From assembly GCF_030272615.1 (NCBI RefSeq), contig NC_081411.1, forward strand, positions 831,686,160 through 831,750,159: a stretch of DNA of 64,000 nt. The letters run 5' to 3'. The translations under genes were made by a program, and so were the position numbers. The notes under the pieces were generated by a model that was not told the DNA's origin, ran no database searches, and was given only the letters and a program-made list of their open reading frames with translations. This document shows, piece by piece, positions 10,050 to 18,954 of the stretch. The DNA comes from Cryptomeria japonica (lineage: Eukaryota; Streptophyta; Pinopsida; Cupressales; Cupressaceae). Numbering within the stretch: position 1 is the stretch's first letter; each line of letters starts with the position of its first letter.

Positions 10050-11177
10050 GGTCTAGATGGCACTCTTCTTAGATGTTTAGAAAGCGATGAAACTCAGATT
10101 GCGTTACGTGAAGTGCATGAGGGGATATGTGGTCCGCATGCTAGTGGTCCTACCTTGGCCAAGAAACTCATCAGGACGGGATATTACTGGCCCAATATGG
10201 AAAAAGACTCATATCAGTTTGTCAAGAAATGTAAGCAATGTCAAATTCATGGAGACCTCATACATGCACTAGCACAAGAACTACAACCACTTGCGTCTCC
10301 TTGGCCCTTTTGTCAGTGGGGACTCAATCTCATAGGCAAGATTCACCCTCCTTCTTCCAATGGTCATAAATTCATTATCACAGCCACAAAGTATTTCACA
10401 AAGTGGATTGAAGCCGTGCCTCTCACACAAGTCACTGGGAAACAAATTGCTACTTTCATCCTTAACTATATCATTTGCCGATATGGTATTCCTAATTCCA
10501 TTATTACTGATAACGGGCGTCCCTTCAAAAATCAGGATGTTCGTGAACTCTGTGACTGCTTCCATATTTCCCATCGTTTCTCCACACCATATTACCCCCA
10601 GGGTAATGGCCAAGCTGAGGCGTCTAATAAAAAAATTCTTAGAATCCTCAAAAAGACAGTCGACGATGCTGGCCGTAACTGGCATATCCAACTCAATCCT
10701 GTACTTTGGGCCTACCGCACAAGTGTCCGCACACCTACAAGAGCTACACCTTACTCACTTGTCTATGGCGCTGAAGCCATCTTGCCTATTGAGGTCGAGT
10801 TACCTTCTTTACGGGTCTCTTTGCAAAACATCATCAACGATGAAGATTACAGGGTCTCTCCCTTACAAGAATTAGAACTGCTGGATGAACGGAGACAAAC
10901 TGCTTTTAATCACCTCAAGGCTTACCAACAACGAATGAGTCGCAGCTACAATCACAAAGTCAAGCCTCGCACATTTGAAGTAGGTGACTTGGTTCTCAGA
11001 GAAAATCCCAAGAATCAGCAAGACAGAGAGAAGAAGGGCAAGTTCGAACCAAACTGGCTTGGTCCTTACATCGTTACAGCAGCATATGGATCTGGTGCAT
11101 ATCAGCTCTCAACTACAGAAGGTGAACCTTTGGAGGATCCTATCAACAGCATGCACCTTCGCAGGTTCTACACATAG
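10050..11177 (+). CDS. Integrase with altered first catalytic Asp
   Basis: Continues the RT frame after the TGA; first ATG is at 10113. A zinc-binding HHCC region is visible, with two His in the N-terminal part (HEGICGPH) and the two Cys in CKQC. The catalytic core should have D, D(35)E. Position one reads WGLNLIG with AAT at 10326-10328, where the family has Asp. Asp in TDNG (10509-10511) and Glu in GQAEASNK (10617-10619) are present, with 35 residues between them. The C-terminal part holds the GPY/F-like LGPYIV module. GAT to AAT after a C is a CpG transition. The normal stop is at 11175-11177. Confidence 0.9.
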   Translation, partial: GLDGTLLRCLESDETQIALREVHEGICGPHASGPTLAKKLIRTGYYWPNMEKDSYQFVKKCKQCQIHGDLIHALAQELQPLASPWPFCQWGLNLIGKIHPPSSNGHKFIITATKYFTKWIEAVPLTQVTGKQIATFILNYIICRYGIPNSIITDNGRPFKNQDVRELCDCFHISHRFSTPYYPQGNGQAEASNKKILRILKKTVDDAGRNWHIQLNPVLWAYRTSVRTPTRATPYSLVYGAEAILPIEVELPSLRVSLQNIINDEDYRVSPLQELELLDERRQTAFNHLKAYQQRMSRSYNHKVKPRTFEVGDLVLRENPKNQQDREKKGKFEPNWLGPYIVTAAYGSGAYQLSTTEGEPLEDPINSMHLRRFYT

Positions 11178-12885
11178 CTCTTCGGAATATCCTAATTTCA
11201 AAAATACAAAAAAAATAAAATAAAATTCAAAAATACAAAAAAATAAAATTATAAAACAAAAAATCGTTACTTGGTGAAAACCTGGCAAACAGGCGCCTTG
11301 TGACACAAAAAAATTGAAAAATCGAAAAAAGTAAAGAGAAATAATTTCGTCCAACAGTGAAAACCACTTCGGTGGCGCCCTGGACAAGTACCATGGTGAA
11401 AACTGGGTCACCAGCGCCATGCGTAGAGACATTGCTCCTCCCTCCTTCAGGATTCACTTTCATCACTTCACATTGCACACACTCACAACCTATTCACTCA
11501 CAATAAAACTTACCCATTCCCATCATGGCTTGTTATTGATCTACCCAAGATTGGTTAGCCGTTCATAATAAGCCTCCCTTTCCATCCATAATAAATCAGA
11601 TCCTATCTGTGGCTAAGGAAAATCCTACGTCTAGTGATGGGTACGGAACTGAGAACATCACATGTTTTGAGGAGTACGGTTTCTTCCAACTTTCTTCAGT
11701 CTATTCGCTCACAATCCGCAATAAAGCAATATTTGCATCACAGATCCGCAATAAAGTTTCATCTTCTCCACAATAAAGTATTAGTTTCATGGATTCAGTC
11801 AGTTTCAGATGAGACATCAGCAACAATGGGCTTCAACCAAATCAAATCTTTCAACAGACTCAGACAACATATGGTTCAGTGCTATCTATCCCTTTTTTGT
11901 GAAAGTTAACATTGTGACCACAATCAAATAAGACTTAAACAAGTGACAAGAGACACTAAACTTGAGGAATACAGTGGATGTGGGTGTTGAGTCTTGGTTT
12001 TCTTTTGATGTTATCTTTTGGTGACATGTCTTTTAGCTTTTCTAGGATGTCTTTGACTAGAGATTCTATGTCCAGGATGTCTTTGACTAGAAAGGCGAGG
12101 ATGGGGTATCGTCACCGATTTGTATTTGCTGTCTGTGGATTGTCTCTTAGTAATGCTAGGACTTGTCCAAGGATATGAGGACACTGTGAGTCTAGTGTGA
12201 ACTGGGGCATTCCTTGTTTGTGACTGTCTTATCTCTATGCAAACAGGTACAATGACTTTCTGGGTCGAACATATGCCTCGATTGTCATAACTTATTTTTC
12301 CATAATAAAGCTCAATGATGATAATGCACGAGAGGCTCTTTCACTTTCATATCTTCTGTCTTTCATCCCCCTTTCTTGATTGACTTCCATCATCCTTCTC
12401 GAGTCCGCGTAGCCTGCTATCCCATGACTGAGTATAATGACACACCAAAAACATTTGCATTTCATGTAGTTTGCACCTGCATTTCCACATATAAGCATTT
12501 CACATATACATATAGATATCACAACTGCATCACATCCTGCACACAACACCTGTTAGCACAATTTACATCTGCATTATCATATTCATCTGTATTTCATACA
12601 TTCACATTTGCATCATGCATCACATATAAAACATAAAAGAACAAAAAAATATATATTGCATTGCATCATGTATATATTTGCATCCATATCATAAGCATCA
12701 CATAAGAACATCTCATCACATAGGTACACATGCATATAGCTGCCGCAAAAACGAATCATCTCATATATATATATATAAAGTGTCATGATACAATGATGTC
12801 AAAAAATCATATGGCTACAATCACCCGCAAGTGTCTAGAATACAAAAAAATGGTACAAATACTGATACAAGGGAGCCCTCTATGG
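11178..12885. other. Spacer between integrase and antisense PMD gene
   Basis: No protein-coding frame. In order: an A-rich stretch (11195-11265), three GTGAAAA-hairpin-CGCC units (11271-11421), and six AATAAA signals between 11502 and 12309. These are followed by a 19-bp direct repeat containing AGGATGTCTTTGACTAG (about 12043 and 12073), a GCAT/CATCAC-rich simple region (12440-12730) and an (AT)n run near 12761. As the 3' ends of the sense pol and antisense PMD gene converge here, it is a likely transcription-end zone. Confidence 0.7.
11271..11421 (+). repeat. Three hairpins with constant flanks GTGAAAA and CGCC
   Basis: Unit A: CCTG (11281-11284)/CAGG (11290-11293), loop GCAAA. Unit B: CCAC (11364-11367)/GTGG (11372-11375), loop TTCG. 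Unit C: CTGG (11403-11406)/CCAG (11411-11414), loop GTCA. Each stem is preceded by GTGAAAA (units A and B have one to two further bases between) and followed by CGCC. The stems differ yet stay paired. Unit C has a second outer pairing CATGG/CCATG. Confidence 0.75.
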
Positions 12886-15038
12886 CTATGATGAACTCCC
12901 TCCCTCGGAGCTGCCTGGCCTCGACGGAATCTGAGCTCTAGAAGGACCCGCTCCAGGATCACCCCCACCGTCATCATCATCATCTCCTCCTCCATCTCCC
13001 TCCAACAGCTCTCCTGGATCTGTCAAGCAAGGGAATGGATGCTCGGCCCAATATGCTGAATAATCTGCATCCATCCCGACGTCCTCGATCTCTGGCCACA
13101 TATCCCAGGGCAGGGGCACCATCTCTGCCAGTTGTGTTAGCGCCTGATCATATGACAATAAAGGCCCGAACTGCACCTGATCCCTCACTGTACGAGCATA
13201 CATACCCGAGCCTCGTGGCATCCTCTGGATCCTGCCATACTGCCTGCATACTCTATCCACCAACTGTCTCTCCAGTATATAGGGCGTCCGCTCAATCAGA
13301 TACCTGCTCCGGAAGGTGTAAGGCAGCTCCACTGCATCATCCTCCCACTCCTCGCATCCCAGATACGGCCTCCAGATGACTATGTCAATATCATCTATCA
13401 CTCGCCGCCAATGCTCTAACCTGCCAATTCGCGGCTGTGAAGTGATCATGTCATACAGATGAACAAAACTCCGTCCATGACCTCTCCCTCTGAAATGTAT
13501 CGACCGCGTGATAGGCAGATGCTCGTACGCCCAAACTTGCAATAGTGTCACTCCACAGCCCAATCCCACTGATCCATGGTATACAAACTGGTGAAGCTCA
13601 TAATATAGGTGGGCCAACACACATGGACCCCACACATATCTGGTGTGCTGCGTCACCAATGTCTCCAGTGCTCCTCCCCAGCCCACTGCCAACCCCCCTG
13701 TCGCCCTGTCCAGACACAGGAACCCACTGATAGCTCCTCCGATCACAGCTGGCAAAGCTAACCTTGTCGTGGTCATGGTGTCCCATGCCACATGTCCTAC
13801 TCTCATCTCTAGGCCGGGATCCTGAAACACCCGTCTCAAAGCCTCTCTGTCTCCGTCGCGATCATATGGAATCAGATCTCCATCAATCGGTATGTGTAGA
13901 ATCCTATAAACATCCTCAAGGGTGACTGTCATCTCACCCATCGGCAAATGAAATGTGCAAGTCTCTGAATGCCATCTCTTGGCTAGCGCAGTCAGCAAAC
14001 CCATGTTTGCCCGAAACTCAGGCACATACAGCACGTGTCTCAATCCCATCTCCTCGATGGTAGCTCTATCCTGAAATGGCAACTCCGGTCGCAACCTCTG
14101 TGTCGACGGGAATCTCTCCTGTGACTCTAACATAGGCAAATACTCCTGCAGTCAAACAAATCAATCATGTCAGTCATGGTGGCATTCACTGTTCATCACA
14201 AAATGCTACTCGCTATCTAAATGCATATGGTTATCTATCTTAGTGACACTCACTGTTCATCACAAAGTGTTGCTATCTATCTTAGTAGTGCTCCCTGTTC
14301 ATCACAAAGTACTACGTGTGTGACACTCCCTGTTCATCACAAAGTGTTACTCACATTTGCACTCCCTGTTCATCACAAAGTGCTGCTCATACTTTGGGTA
14401 CTCCCTGTTCATCACAAAGTACTCTATCTTGGTGCTCCCTGTTCATCACAAAGTGCCTTGATCTATCCTAGTCTTCCTAGAGGACCTGCTTGAGTGTATC
14501 CTCTTAGCAGCTTATTCAATCGACAGCGTATGTTCATCACAGAACTGTCGATTTGACCTAGAAGACAAAACCTTGCATTTTTCAGACATAAACGCGTTTC
14601 TAACTCACAAACGCGCCTATTGACTACACAAGCGTGCCTAAACAACACAGACGCGCCTTTTTGACGTAAACGTGCCTATATTGTTCACAAACGCGACTTT
14701 GCATCATAAACGCCCTTGGAGGACGTAGACACGCCCGCATTTTGCACAAACGCAGCTCCAGACACAGATGTGCCTAGCATCGACACAGACGTGCCTAGCA
14801 CCGACACAGACGCGCCTGTTGGACACAGACGCGCCTGACACCGACGCAGACGCGGTTTCCCAGTTTTTGCATTTTTTGCACCCTACTTCTAAGCGCATTT
14901 ATTGCTGTATTCGACATGCATTAATGACAAAAGCAAATGCGTCAAAGTACGAGGAGGTTTGGTGGTACTTACCGGCTCTCCTGCCTCTGCTGGTCTCTGA
15001 AATCGGCGAACGCGGTCGAATCTGTGTACGAAAGCCAT
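12886..15038 (-). CDS. Plant mobile domain (PMD) protein, two exons, antisense in the Tat element
   Basis: Exon 1 is 15038-14973 (22 codons, ATG at 15038); exon 2 is 14145-12886. The donor is CCG/GTAAGT, the acceptor is ACTGCAG/GAG, both phase 0, and the intron is 827 bp. The product is about 441 residues. Exon 2 shows the PMD pattern: PFQDRATIEEMGL, LTALAKRWHSETCTFHLPMG, then TVTLEDVYRILHIPIDG, then WAYEHLP, and a Gly/Asp-rich tail (GDGGGDDDDDGGGD). PMD proteins (MAIN, MAIL1 in Arabidopsis) act in transposon silencing, and PMD genes are known to be captured by Ty3 and Mutator elements; extra antisense ORFs in Tat elements have been reported. The coding part is GC- and CpG-rich, unlike gag-pol. 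A minus-strand CTATAAG (15138-15132) lies about 95 bp before the ATG. The splice model is mine and untested. Confidence 0.82.
14178..14553 (+). repeat. Eight hairpins, constant loop TGTTCATCACA, varying stems
   Basis: Stem pairs: 14178-14186/14202-14210, 14242-14250/14266-14274, 14285-14292/14308-14315, 14320-14327/14343-14350, 14359-14363/14379-14383, 14396-14402/14418-14424, 14431-14436/14452-14457, 14518-14526/14545-14553. Loops one to seven are exactly 15 nt (CMCTGTTCATCACAA); loop eight is 18 nt with the same core. Of 61 base pairs 52 are Watson-Crick and nine are G-U on the plus strand. On the minus strand these nine would be A-C mismatches, so the structure fits sense RNA. Confidence 0.85.
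14584..14860 (-). repeat. Inverse-oriented GCGTCTGTG motif cluster
   Basis: Exact CACAGACGC (reverse complement of the leader motif) at 14646-14654, 14805-14813 and 14824-14832. About nine variants such as CACAAACGC, CACAAGCGT and CACAGACGT are spaced roughly 20-35 bp, many followed by GCCT. No copies of the motif were noticed outside this retrotransposon. Confidence 0.8.
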
Positions 15039-15130
15039 CGCCGCTGACTGCTGCTGCTCTTTTTCTCGCTCTACGCTGTGATCTCGTGAGGGTGTAGATG
15101 ACAATGAGGATGTCTTTTGCCCATGGTCTA

Positions 15131-15138
15131 TCTTATAG
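15131..15138 (-). promoter_or_regulatory. TATA-like site for the antisense PMD gene
   Basis: The minus strand reads GGCTATAAGATAG, about 95 bp before the ATG at 15038, giving a plausible start near 15100 and a 60-nt leader. Placement is right; function is inferred only. Confidence 0.45.
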
Positions 15139-15370
15139 CCTACCCTAGCCTTGGCCTTCGTTTCTCGAGTCAGTCTTCTTTATCCCGTGACTTTGTCACT
15201 TTATCCGGTCAATCCATTCTAGCCTTTCTTTATTATCGAGAGATTGTCTGCAATCTTTTCAGACATTTTCATCCAATCTCTCGAGGGGGCATATCATTCC
15301 CATTCTGGGGCAACTCTGTATCAGTTCATCTTATCTTCTTTGAAACAACGCGACAAGCCGCATTGTCTCA

Positions 15371-15383
15371 AAGAGGGGCAAAA
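15371..15383 (+). other. Polypurine tract
   Basis: AAGAGGGGCAAAA directly abuts the 3' LTR at 15384, the expected site for plus-strand priming. It is interrupted by a single C. Confidence 0.85.
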
Positions 15384-16149
15384 TGTAGACACCCAAAATT
15401 GTCCAGTCTAATTAAATAAATATTTTATTTATTTAATTATCTAAGCCTAATTCTTCTATTAATTAAATAAATCTTTATTTATTTAATTAATTCATTTATC
15501 CTCTTCTAGCCTTATTTCTCATTTAAATAAATACATTTATTTATTTAAATTATCCCTTTCCTAAATTAAATAAATATTTTTATTTATTTAATTGATCCTA
15601 CTTCTTCTATTTATTAAATAAATCTTTATTTATTTAATTAATTCATTAGCTTTTTCTACACATGACACATGTCATTCATCTCTTAATTCCTACACTACCT
15701 ACCTCTTTCATTATTTTGGTATTTCTTTTACCTACCCTCTAATCATAGCCGACCTCCTTTTTTACACCTCTCAATCTTATCCCTCCATTTCTTATAGTGT
15801 CTTCTATTTAAGGAGATGCCTTCTTCATTATCAAACCCTAACAACTTGATCAATTGACTACACTACGATCCTACTTGCAACCACATTCCATTCTTTGTTG
15901 AGCTCTTGTGCATATAAAAATCTGAGAGCAAATATATCAAGCAAGATCAATGGAGATAGGAAGAATGGAGATCAAAACCCTATTGGACATGTGATGGTAT
16001 AATCTTTGTGATTTCATGTGATTTGCATTGTCTTAGGTAATCTTCATATGTTATGGTGGATCTTTGTTGTTGTTAGGCTAGGGTTTTGTGGTTGGATTCA
16101 TTTAGCCTTTCAATTTTGTTATTATTGTTATCCATTTTCACCATATACA
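15384..16149 (+). repeat. 3' LTR of the Tat element
   Basis: 766 bp, one mismatch to the 5' LTR (C at 15698). It ends ATACA just before AATAG. Confidence 0.95.
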
Positions 16150-16154
16150 AATAG
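16150..16154. repeat. Target-site duplication, right copy (AATAG)
   Basis: Matches 659-663 exactly. Confidence 0.9.
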
Positions 16155-18192
16155 AATAATCAAAGATCAATTTCAAAACTCCAACCATGGAATCAAAAAC
16201 ATAAACATGACAAAATGATCTAATCCATCTCAAAGAGATAAAATGCCTCATATGAACATATCAAGTAACCATATCATGCCAAAACTCTAAGCATGCAATC
16301 AAGAGTTAGAGTGTACCATGACATAATATAATCCATCCAAACAATGAGGATAAACATGTCAAATGAAAGCATATAACCACATCTATACCAAGAACTCCGT
16401 GAGTCCTGAAGATGCAAACATCCTCAAATAACATGAAGATAACCATATCATAACAGTGTACCCACAAATGCAAGAGAACCCTTATGCAGCAACAGGATCT
16501 AAGACATCATCCAACATCTGCACACAAAGAAGATCATCCACCAACCAACATGGTGAATACACATCAATGCTACAAGCTCCCACTGAACTGTGATACCCAA
16601 CTCTCCATAGCATCGCAATAAACCATCTCCTAAATGAAGAACATCCAGGTCTACACACAACAATTAAACCATGAACTCCATATCAAGAAGATACAACCAC
16701 CACCAACAAACCACCAATCAGGAATAAATCCTACACCGCCAACTCATCATTGTCAAAAGCTTCCACTGAAAGTGTGATCAAATAAATAACAAAGCTATAC
16801 AAGTCCCATACCAACTATCCAAGTGCTATAACATCATCCATCCTCTCATCTCAAACCAACCATGCCAATGCACAAATGACCATAGACAAGGTCAACTAAG
16901 GAGTATGCACCACAATGAAATCAAACCTGATGGATATAGACAGTCCACATCCGAGCCATCACACTGCAACTGAATAGGTGAGCTCAAACCTACCAATCAC
17001 ATAACTCGTAGATCCAATCACTGAACATGCAAACTCATCATTACATTAGTAAAATTCAAACTGATATATCAAAGAGAATAATCCATGTAGACAACCATGA
17101 CTCAATCATCAAATCACCATCTGCTCTGATTTGCCAAACATGTCCACAAACTAGTACCATAGTCAAAGGAACAAAATAAACATCAAGGAGATAAGAACAA
17201 CCTCCTAATATCAAACCAAATCACCAAAATCATGACTATGTTGTGTCAATGCAAAATATATATCAGCATACCCATGACACCATAATCATTACCTGCATCC
17301 AACTGTCACCCACGTAAAACTCCGAGTCTCAAACAGAGTCCAATCATGTCCTCAAACCATGAACAAACTGTTCACTTGTAACCATCAAAGTCCAACTCTG
17401 AAGCACATGTGTAAACCTCTTCATACTCATCAAAATGATACAATAAAAACACCAAACTGAAGTACACTGAACACCCTCTCCAACGCCCATTCGAAATTGA
17501 AAACCCGATTCCGTATGCAAAATATATGACCAAAAATGAATCAAAGAGAATATCAGGCTTCCAAGCTCCAAAAACATGTCAAAACAACAAAATCACTGAA
17601 CCAAACCTGTACTAAATGGTAGTGCAAAGAATTACCTCTCCAACGAGTATAAGAAGTCAAAAAACAGACTCCCCAGGCGAAAGTTATGCCAGTTGGAAGA
17701 AAAAGTCCAATATCCTTATATGGCAATAATTTGTGGATTTTTAAAATTTCCTTATGAAAAGAGAGCCATTTTTTTTCAAAAAATTCAATTTTTTAATTTT
17801 TCAATATTTCATTTTTTGACCCGAAGTCATATTAATTCTAGTTTAATAAAGAGAAGTGGCAGATTTAATTTTGTTGTCAACAATTTCAAAAATTTTAAAT
17901 GGTGGTTTAATAATAATTTTATTTTTAACGTGGGGTAATACCGCCATGGGCTGGTACACGGGATGCCCACCCGATTGGGGGTCGGTGGTAATCTCACTGG
18001 CCAGGGTCCCACCGGCTGCAGAGTACTTCCACAGTACTGCAGAGTACCTGCAGTCTGCAGGTACAACCGCAAACTGTCCGATGATGGGGGTGGGAGGTGG
18101 TGGTCCGCCCTCCATCAAATCACTTCCTTTTTAATTTTTTTCATGCATTCATGGATTCCAACTAGGGTTATAAACACTATTGAACCAATAGA
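16155..18192 (-). mobile_element. Non-coding internal region of a minus-strand copia-type element
   Basis: Follows (on the minus strand) the LTR at 18205-18949 and primer site at 18193-18202. No gag or pol similarity in any frame over 2 kb here or in the 0.66 kb at 1-658, so it looks like a non-autonomous large internal domain. A GC-rich block at 17930-18120 has short palindromes, including AGTACT-TCCAC-AGTACT and GTACCTGCAG...CTGCAGGTAC. The 3' end lies left of the window. Confidence 0.5.
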
Positions 18193-18202
18193 TCTGATAC
18201 CA
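18193..18202 (-). other. Copia-type primer binding site
   Basis: The minus strand reads TGGTATCAGA, two bases after the LTR end. This is the standard initiator-tRNA-Met primer site of plant Ty1/copia elements. Confidence 0.75.
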
Positions 18203-18204
18203 CT

Positions 18205-18949
18205 TGAAAGGAAACTTGTAGTCAACTTTATGACAATTTCCACATAACCCATTTAAGATCTTAATCAAATCAACACATAAAAATCACATTCAAAGAATAA
18301 ACAACATACCCATGAAAATGTGACACAAGATATATCTTGGGAAAACCCTCATGAGGGAAAAATCCAGCCCCCAAAAGCATCATCCACCATGTATTATCAA
18401 CAATGCGTCCATTACAATACAACTATGGAAAGCTTTTGAAAACCCAACCATAACAAGCCATCAACAAGTACTCCATGTGACCAAGCATGAATCCACACAT
18501 CCCATGCCATGCTTCCTCCTTCACAAATGCTAACCTGGCTAACTGACCAACCCAAACAACTACCCTTGTGGTTGGTTTTATAAACACAAGCACCCACAAA
18601 ACCACCAAGTTGTATTACTTCAAAACCACCTGCCCAAAACCATGTGACAATAAAATATAAATTTTTCCTACCTACCCTTGACCCATATTTAATATTGGGT
18701 ATTTCATAACAATTACATTCCCCAATGTTAAATAAATACAATATAATAATACCAATGTGTCAATACTCATCAAATGGTTACAAGAATATTCCAAGGGAAC
18801 CTCTACATGTTGCACGTCCATCTAGGTGCTCCTAGGTGCAACAATACAATATGATATTACAATATAATTACATGTCCACCTCACATAAAATAAAATAATA
18901 CAATAATGAAACATTATTATGAAAAGTGTACAACACCATTTTCCCAACA
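18205..18949 (-). repeat. 5' LTR of the minus-strand copia-type element
   Basis: 745 bp. The minus strand starts TGTTGGGAAAATGG and ends CCTTTCA just before the primer site. Near its end is a GGGTTTTCCC-type segment common in plant copia LTRs. The flanking pentamer GGATT (18950-18954) is the expected target copy; its partner is outside the window. Confidence 0.7.
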
Positions 18950-18954
18950 GGATT

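Larger units (their letters stand above)
14146..14972 (-). other. Intron of the antisense PMD gene
   Basis: GTAAGT at 14972-14967 to CAG at 14148-14146. The acceptor has a T-rich run (GATTGATTTGTTTGAC), with a CTGAC branch-like site about 28 nt upstream. The intron contains the hairpin array (14178-14553) and the CACAGACGC motif cluster (14584-14860), so all the repeated structure here would be spliced out of the antisense mRNA but kept in the sense genomic RNA. Confidence 0.7.
664..16149 (+). mobile_element. Ty3/gypsy LTR retrotransposon, Tat lineage, with antisense PMD gene
   Basis: Complete element of 15,486 bp. LTRs at 664-1429 and 15384-16149 both start TG and end CA and are flanked by AATAG (659-663, 16150-16154). 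Order: LTR, primer site, 2.2-kb leader, gag, protease plus G-patch, RT, RNase H, a second RNase H, integrase, a 4.2-kb 3' region, polypurine tract, LTR. Two RNase H domains before integrase and a long 3' region with extra genes are known Tat/Ogre traits. Stops at 5794, 8865 and 10047, a frame change near 7623-7659 and an altered integrase catalytic residue suggest this copy is not autonomous. One LTR mismatch in 766 bp says insertion was recent. Confidence 0.95.

Noticed and set aside
10281-10875. 136- and 171-codon frames overlapping integrase
   Set aside because: Shadow frames of the integrase, which has a clear catalytic core in its own frame.
13035-13825. Plus-strand frames opposite the PMD exon
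   Set aside because: Shadows of the long GC-rich minus-strand PMD frame; no conserved motifs.
14178-14470. CRISPR-like regular repeat array
   Set aside because: Plant nuclear context inside a retrotransposon, variable spacing, no cas genes; the pattern is hairpin units, not direct repeats with unique spacers.
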